Shown piece after piece: positions 57,761 to 64,000 of a stretch of DNA of 64,000 nt. The notes under the pieces are model-generated. The model did not search any database and was not told where the DNA came from. It saw nothing but the letters and a program-made list of their open reading frames with translations. A program made the position numbers and the translations under genes. Origin of the DNA: Denticeps clupeoides (taxonomy: Eukaryota; Chordata; Actinopteri; Clupeiformes; Denticipitidae); contig NC_041712.1 in assembly GCF_900700375.1 (NCBI RefSeq), positions 24,382,506-24,446,505 on the forward strand, read 5' to 3'. Position 1 is the first letter of the stretch. Each line of letters starts with the position of its first letter.

Positions 57761-58506
57761 TTGCCGACAGACAGGATAGGAGGACAAACAGGGTGTTCTC
57801 CCACAAAGCTCATCTGCGTTAACAAGGCCAGGCCTGCGAGCTCCAGCCAAAATGAACCTCACCATAAACTGTGCAGCACTTTTTTTATGCCTGTAATTTT
57901 ATTATGGAGTTGGATTCTAAAAATCTATTTTAGCACGGTAAATCTACTAGTGTGTCTACAATGAAGAAAAATGGTGGGGAAAAAAAACATGTGTTTTGGT
58001 AAATTAGTCTCGAGTTGAAAATGGCCATTTCAGCATTGTTAATCCTTTTTTGATTGGCCCATTTATAAAAATTCCAACATGAAAACCAAAATTATTTGAA
58101 CTTACGGACACTGTAGATGAAGGTTCTTTTTTGTTGTTGTTGAATTTAAACAACTTTAGTTAATAATCCCTGAATGTTAGAATGTACAGCAGTTAAGGGA
58201 CTGAAGCCAACAATAAAAAATACCCTGTTAGCGGGCCCTCATATTTTCCTTCTTGATACGATATGTTATGTTTGTGATGTTTTATTAAGTGTTTATGGGT
58301 TGGGAAGTGTGTAAAAAGAACGTAGTGCGGAACAGTACTTTTTTTTTTTTTTTATTTGTCTTAATGATTCCTTCCCTCAAAACAGAAACATATAAAACAG
58401 GATTTCACTACAATAATATACTTGACAAAAAAAAAAAAAAAAAGTGGCGCTGTCCCGCAAAAGCTGACTGCAGACCCCAGCGGCGGCGCGTCCTGACGGT
58501 GGTTCG
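57761..58506. other. Intergenic between smad9 and alg5
   Basis: AT-rich. Nothing recognised except poly-T and poly-A runs at 58338-58355 and 58427-58443. The last part is the alg5 3' UTR. Confidence 0.4.
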
Positions 58507-61500
58507 CTACTCCGTTTTCCTGGGAGGCTCCAGCCTCCAGGCACCAGTCATGTAACGAAGTCTGATGAAGACCAGATCCCGGCCCATCTGCAGCCAGCTC
58601 CAGAAAGGCACCAACTTGGACCCTGAGGGAAATAAAAATGTGAACAAGTGTGGACACCATGTGGACACCAGAGCGCCTCGTACACCGCCGCTGCTCCTCG
58701 GGACTCGCCTTCAATCTCCGTCCAGTTAACGGCGACCTCGGCTATGGGGATGTGGAAGCACTGGGCGATGTAGAGGAGCTCAACATCAAAAGCCCTGTGG
58801 CGGGTGGAGGAAACCTCTGTTATGTTCAGAGGACTGAAAACACTGAAACTTTTTAACATCTTAAACAGCTCACCATCGCTCCACATGCAGACTAGAGAAG
58901 GTCTTGAGGGCAGCTTCTCGGGTGAAGAGCTTAAAGCCACACTGAGTGTCCTTGATGCCCTTCACACAGAAGAACCACACCAGAAAGTGGAACCCGTACA
59001 TAAGGAACGTGCGGAACATTGACCTCTGAAACACAATCGCAAGACGTTCAGTCGATAGGACACAAGAATGGGACAAAAAAAGACCAGATCCAGATACTGA
59101 ACCTGAGCCACTGAGGCCTTCTCAAGATGCGCCCTGGATCCACAGGCTATGGCCATGTTGTCCTGCAAGGCATCGAGGTTTTCATTAGAAAACCGTGGCG
59201 TGGAAATGACAGCTGGTGACATTTTGCCATCCAACCGCGTCACTCACTGGCTTCGGGCTGAGATTCCGAAGTCCAGCCTCCACCTTCTCAACGTCCGAGA
59301 ACCTCGTGGCTCCATCAGCGTCCGCCATGAGGATCAGCCGCCCGCGTGACCGCAGAGTGCCCTGAAAGGTGCAGCCATTAAACGTTTCAGAAACCCAAAA
59401 TATCATCGGAAGATTGGAAAAAATCTAAACTACGGTGCGTTTTTCCGATATAATATTGATTTTTCCTAAACTAAATTAGCAGTTCAAAACTAGTCTTTTA
59501 GAAACACCCTCCGATTTGCAGATGTTGTTTCTGTTGGAAATGGAATATCTGGATACATGCAAACAGGAACCGTCCAGGCAACAATTAGTCCAGAGTTCCA
59601 TTGGAATTATGCTGGGTTCATCAATGAAGTCGGCCACTTGATTGATTGTCAGAAAACCCTTTTGCAAAGATCTTTTTTGCAAAGCAATAAAACTGGACAT
59701 CTGCTGCATGGTTATTTGTTTGTAAATGACAATTAATACGGATGGTAGTAGCCTAGCCGGTAACACACTCGCCTGTGAACCAGAAGACCCAGGTTCGAAC
59801 CCCACTTACTACCATCGTGTCCCTGAGCAGGACACTTAACCCTGAGTGTCTCCAGGGGGGGGACTGTCCCTGTAACTACTGATTGTAAGCCGCTCTGGAT
59901 AAGGGCGTCTGGTAAATGCTGTAAATGTAATACAGTAATCGTTTCTATGCAAAATAATTTTTTCATAGGAAACAAAAAAAAAGGGCGTTTGTAAACTTTG
60001 GAACCGTAGCATAAATCCCGAAGACGGGTGGCTCCGTGACGAAGATTACCATTCTCACGGCTCCACCCTTGCCACGGTTCCTCGCCAGCGTTAGCACCCT
60101 CACTTTGTCCGCACCATACTTCCTGGTGTAACCTAAGGCAACCTAAAAAAAAAACAAAATAAACAAAGAGAAGCCAGATAAACAGACAGCCACGATGAGA
60201 TAGAGATCTGCGAAGATTTAAAGCCGTACTGTTCACCTCGGTCGTTTTATCTTTGCTGCCATCATCGACCACGATAACTTCGTACGTGAATGAAGGCTGC
60301 TGCTTCTGCATTTACACACAAAGGAAAATATTCAGCACAGCGCTGCCCCCTTGAGGAAAAAACATGCATAAAAATACAAATACATAAAACACTTACAGCA
60401 TTTATTACAAAAGCACGCGCAACAACAAAAAAAATAAATTAATTTTAGACTAAAATCATCAGCAGAGTTACAAAAGTTTTTAGTAAATTCCCCAAACCTG
60501 TCTCTTCTCCAAGTACTCCATGGTTTCATCCATCATGACAGGTACTTTGTGAGAGGAAACAGTAAAGTAAAAAGATTAATACATTAATATATGAAGTAAA
60601 AAGATTAATACATTTACATTTGTGGCACTTGGCAGACGCCCTTATATCCAGAACGACTTACAGTCAGTAGTTACAGGGACAGTCCCCCCCTGGAGACACT
60701 CAGGGTTAAGTGTCTTGCTCAGGGACACAATGGTAGTAAGTGGGATTTGAACCTGGGTCTTCTGGTTCATAGGCGAGTGTGTTACCCACTATGCTACTTC
60801 CCCTGATAAGTGGGGCACTGGTGGCCTAGCGGTTAAGGAAATGGCCACCATAATCAGAAGGTCACGGTTTCGAATCCTGAGCCACCAAGGTGCCACTGAG
60901 CAAAGCACCATCCCCACACACTGCTCCCCGGGCGCCTGTCACCAAGGGTGATGGTTAAATACAGGGGACACGTGTCACAGTGTCACCGTGTGCTGTGCTG
61001 CAGTGTTTCACAATGACAATCAGTTCACTTTCACTTATCCACTCGGTTGTGAATGTGATATTATCCCTAAAACATGTTTAATATAAAGAGGAGCGGGGCA
61101 CAGGTCGAGTGGCTTGATTGTGAGTGAGGCCTGTTCCGTTACTCACACCGCAGTTGCTCATTGTAGGACGGCACAACGACGGAGAGCTGCCGGGAGAACG
61201 GCTCCAGCAGGCTGGGGAAGGCTTCCTTCTCCCCCCAGGCGTTGTGGAAGAAGCTCTCCTTCTCGTGCTCCTGCGGGTCCACCATTCCAGCCGTGACGTG
61301 GGCGACCACTGCACCCTGCGGGTTTTTACACAGTCAAGCGCGCTGCAGGTGACCCCGAAACCACGACGCCCGACAAGGCCTCAGTAAAGTCAGCAGTGGG
61401 TTCTGTATTCGGCAGACATTCTCGTACTCATGAAACAAAAGCCTGGAAATCTCCACTTTTACAAAGTCATGCATGTCTGTCAACTTATACAGGTTTCAAA

Positions 61501-61936
61501 ATAAAAGCCCCGAAATCTCAACCTTATTATCTACGGATTTCACAAGTGTGAAAGTGCATAATGCTCATGTAGTTTCGCCCCAAGTTGAAAGGCGAGGTTT
61601 TAATGTCAATTAAACCCTTCCCCGAACTTTTATTTTGAAACTTATTTCGCATTTTCACAATTTATCGGCTGCAGCGACTGGAAAACCGACGCGTGTGTGT
61701 GAATGACTTTGTGAAAGTGGAGACTTGCAGGTTTTACGCCGAACGAGCGAGAGAAAATCCAGCGGAGACCCGTGAATGTCTGTCGAACACAGAACTTTAT
61801 GAAGAAAAAAAAAATGTACATTCATGACAGTCGAATTCTGCACGGCAGCCGCAGCGTGTCGTGTCCTCACCAGAACGAAGGCGAGCGCCGCCAATGACGC
61901 CAGAGCCTGAACTACTTCACCCAGACAGCAGTCCAT
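58507..61936 (-). CDS. alg5: ALG5, dolichyl-phosphate beta-glucosyltransferase
   Basis: Ten exons on the minus strand (61871-61936, 61147-61315, 60498-60544, 60237-60305, 60050-60142, 59248-59361, 59103-59162, 58874-59025, 58709-58794, 58507-58622) give 323 aa; human has 324. ALG5 makes Dol-P-Glc from UDP-Glc at the ER membrane, the glucose donor for finishing the N-glycan precursor. It has an N-terminal membrane anchor (VVQALASLAALAFVL). The GT2 fold is shown by LSVVVPSYNEQLRLPVMMDE, VIVVDDGSKD (about 104-113) and LMADADGAT (about 159-167, acidic metal/nucleotide site). IACGSRAHLEKASVAQ, CGFKLFTREAALKTFSSLHV and the end RLRYMTGAWRLE match the family. The donor after exon 9 is GC rather than GT. 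The start is the first ATG after the upstream frame. Confidence 0.96.
59740..59935 (+). repeat. SINE family A copy
   Basis: Head GATGGTAGTAGCCTAGCCGG, B box GGTTCGAACCCC, tail CTCTGGATAAGGGCGTCTGG; full length, in the alg5 intron between exons 5 and 6. Confidence 0.92.
60610..60805 (-). repeat. SINE family A copy
   Basis: Minus orientation from ACATTTACATTTGTGGCACT to CACTATGCTACTTCCCC. It has an extra AT in CTTATATCCAG. Confidence 0.9.
60812..61040 (+). repeat. SINE family B copy
   Basis: GGGGCACTGGTGGCCTAGCG, B box GGTTTCGAATCCTG, tail CAATGACAATCAGTTCACTT; directly follows the family A copy in opposite orientation, in the intron between alg5 exons 2 and 3. Confidence 0.9.
61490..61715. 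repeat. Interspersed repeat R1, copy 2
   Basis: Shorter relative of 1350-1655, in alg5 intron 1, with the same palindromic TTTCACAAGTGTGAAAG core. Confidence 0.6.
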
Positions 61937-62482
61937 TCCTCCCGACGCGCAGGACGCGTAAACTTCACTCCCGGTCACGGAGAAGCTGCGACGCGGAAAG
62001 CCATCCTGTCACCGCCGTGGACCACATCATCACACCAGGACAAGAGGGGCTCTGCGGGCGGAACGGAGCGTTTGCGGGCCGCGGCGTCGCCCCCTGGCGC
62101 ACCGGAAAGTCAGGAACTCCCGGAGACCCGCGTAATTTTGCACCATTAACATTTAGATAATTTTTTTTTTAGATTAAATTCAATATATTTTCCCGAATCG
62201 GTAGAAACTTCGCTGACCGGTTCAATTGTGCAGAATAACGTCACGCTTTTTCAGCCAACGTTAGATTCGTTAATTCGCCTCTTCCTGAAATGTCGCCGTT
62301 CTCTAAATTCACGGGTAATCGAGATAAAGTATATACACGCATAGACTAAAAAAAGAAGAAAAAAGTATTACATTCTGAGAGGGTCCATTTGTCCTTTATG
62401 ATTCGGTGTTTTTGTAACGAATCTGCGGATACCGAATGCTTGGCGGCCTTTTGGGGATTTTCACGTGGGAAACCTAAACATC
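61937..62482. promoter_or_regulatory. Bidirectional promoter, alg5 / exosc8
   Basis: The two start codons face away from each other across 546 bp. The alg5 side (61940-62150) is CpG-rich and the exosc8 side is AT-rich. The GGCAGCGGGATTC around the exosc8 ATG is a normal context. No TATA box seen. Confidence 0.7.
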
Positions 62483-64000
62483 ATGGCAGCGGGATTCAAG
62501 TGAGTTTGGGGATAAGCTGCCCATTTTTGCCGCATGTGCTGATACGATTACAAATTCACGCAAGAATATCCATATTCTGTTTAATTCTTGGTCTTTTGTT
62601 GTCTATTTTGCTCCATTAATCACTGAATGCCAGCGGTAACGGAATGAATTTGGATTCAGTTTAGCATTTACTGAAGCACCGAGGCGTTGATGTTCAGTAA
62701 TTATGTAAAAAATGTGGCGCTTTATATAATTCAGGATATTGGTCCTTAACCGTTGTTATAACACCGGCGTCTGTCCACAGGACCGCAGAGCCCCTGGAGT
62801 ACCACAGGAGTTTCCTAGTAAGTTCGTAACATAAGATTATCAGGCACATGTGGCGTTTTTGAGTTATGTGTAGCATCCTGTTTTCCTACACAGAAAGAAA
62901 ACTGTCGACCTGATGGAAGGGAGCTGGGTGAATTCAGAGCAACTACACTGAACATAGGTACTCTTTATTCCCGCTAGGACGGACGTAGGCAGCCTTTATT
63001 CCTACTAGGACGAACACCTATGTACTCTTCATCTGTGCATCCTTTTCAGCGGTTCATAACAGATTATTGATCATGGGTATTGACTTTAGTCTTTGTCGTG
63101 TCCAGGTTCCATACTGACTGCTGAAGGTTCAGCCTTGGTGAAAATTGGCAACACCACAGTAATTTGTGGGATAAAAACGGTATAACGTCTTAAAGAAGAT
63201 TTGAATCTTAACCTCCTCTCCTCCCATGGACACAAGCGACCAGTGTTTTTGTCTTTATAGGAACTTGCCTCACCAACAGTTGATGGACCTACTAAAGGAT
63301 ATGTTGGTAATATGAATTTTTTTTATCCTGTTGTTGCATGTCCCAACATCTGCTCTGCAGGGTTCCTGTGTTCATTAAAAATCTAGAAAAATCATGGAAT
63401 TTGAATTTCCATGATTTTAGAAAATTGGAATTTTCAGGAATACGAAATAAAGATAAAGTTCTGGCTCCATGTTTCAGTGCCCAATGTCGAACTGCCTTCA
63501 CTTTGCTCTTCCCGGTTCCGGTCTGGCCCGCCTGGAGAACAGGCCCAGGCCGCCAGTCAGTTCATCGCTGACGTCATAGAAAGGTGACACTTTTCTTCCA
63601 ATGCTGTTCGTGAAGTTGAGTCCTGGGATTTATGGTAAACTCTTTTACTTTTCAGCTCCGAGGTGATCCAGACCGAGGATCTGTGTGTTGAAAAGGGAAA
63701 GGTGAGGCTGTTCAGGCTGCCTGGTTCTACATTAGAAGGTTAAAAGCTCAGTGGTTTGTGGGTTAACAGTCTGATGTGTGTTGCAGCTCTGCTGGGTGCT
63801 CTACTGTGACATCGTATGCTTGGATTATGACGGAAACCTCCTGGATGCCTGCATCATCGCTCTTCTGGCAGCTCTGAAGAACAGTGAGTCTCCCAGCATG
63901 ATGTTCTATGCTTACGTCACAGACGGTGCGATACTAAACCACCTTAAAACTGTCTCAGCACAACTGCCAGAGGTCATGATAAACAGCGAGACGGAGCAGC
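62483..64000 (+). CDS. exosc8: EXOSC8 (RRP43), exosome core subunit, 5' part
   Basis: Nine exons are visible: 62483-62499, 62781-62817, 62894-62957, 63106-63179, 63261-63306, 63478-63583, 63656-63701, 63787-63883 and 63959-64000 (cut by the window edge). They encode about 176 residues of an expected ~276. EXOSC8 is a catalytically inactive RNase PH-fold subunit of the six-member ring of the RNA exosome, which degrades and trims RNA in nucleus and cytosol. Matches to the family are [69 protein letters not shown] and [16 protein letters not shown]. The first exon is only 17 coding bases. Intron 3 holds a short direct repeat (CTTTATTCC(C/T)...CTAGGACG). Head to head with alg5. Confidence 0.96.

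Noticed and set aside
56954-57806. Ser/Leu-rich minus frames resembling membrane proteins
   Set aside because: They are translations of the GA/GACA purine repeat; the apparent hydrophobic periodicity follows the repeat.

Overview
The window is nuclear DNA of a ray-finned fish, most likely a teleost. The genes have many small GT-AG exons, their products match vertebrate families closely, and the spacers are packed with tRNA-derived SINEs, LINE pieces and Tc1/mariner relics. Two SINE families recur on both strands. Family A has a tRNA-like head and a tail close to the fish L2 LINE end, and family B ends in a CACTT-rich tail. The species cannot be fixed from sequence alone; an otocephalan fish is a weak guess. 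All exon models were read by eye from splice sites. Each complete multi-exon model gives an open frame of whole codons.

Left part (1-30.4 kb), in order: naa38 (minus, 107 aa), a claudin-15-like gene (plus, 218 aa, with a large minisatellite in intron 1), a PTB/PID-domain adaptor gene (plus, 210 aa), a tmem272-like membrane protein (minus, 197 aa) and taf6 (minus, 13 coding exons, 633 aa). The taf6 introns hold an expanded ~77-bp satellite inside a transposon copy, an inverted SINE pair, and a SINE split by a LINE with an open reverse-transcriptase frame.

Middle part (30.4-39.7 kb) has no gene I can name. It holds SINEs, two Tc1-like elements (one with both terminal inverted repeats), LINE remnants and a small unclassified repeat present twice.

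The stretch from 39.9 to 47.7 kb is the most unusual. It is a tRNA-Glu array (four CTC and three TTC copies plus fragments) in which a unit of about 2.98 kb carrying a sertm1 gene is duplicated in tandem. A third partial unit lacks sertm1. The two sertm1 copies encode identical 110-aa proteins and differ only at synonymous sites.

Right part (48-64 kb): rfxap (plus, 187 aa), smad9 (minus, 460 aa), alg5 (minus, 323 aa) and the 5' part of exosc8 (plus, cut by the window edge). The set sertm1-rfxap-smad9-alg5-exosc8 corresponds to a human neighbourhood on 13q13, so this half is an old conserved block. alg5 and exosc8 are head to head across about 0.55 kb and probably share a promoter. The genes are general cell machinery: N-terminal acetylation, tight junctions, TFIID, MHC-II regulation, BMP signalling, N-glycan precursor synthesis and RNA decay. 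They do not form one pathway. I recognised no LTR retroelement, endogenous retrovirus, Polinton or toxin gene.
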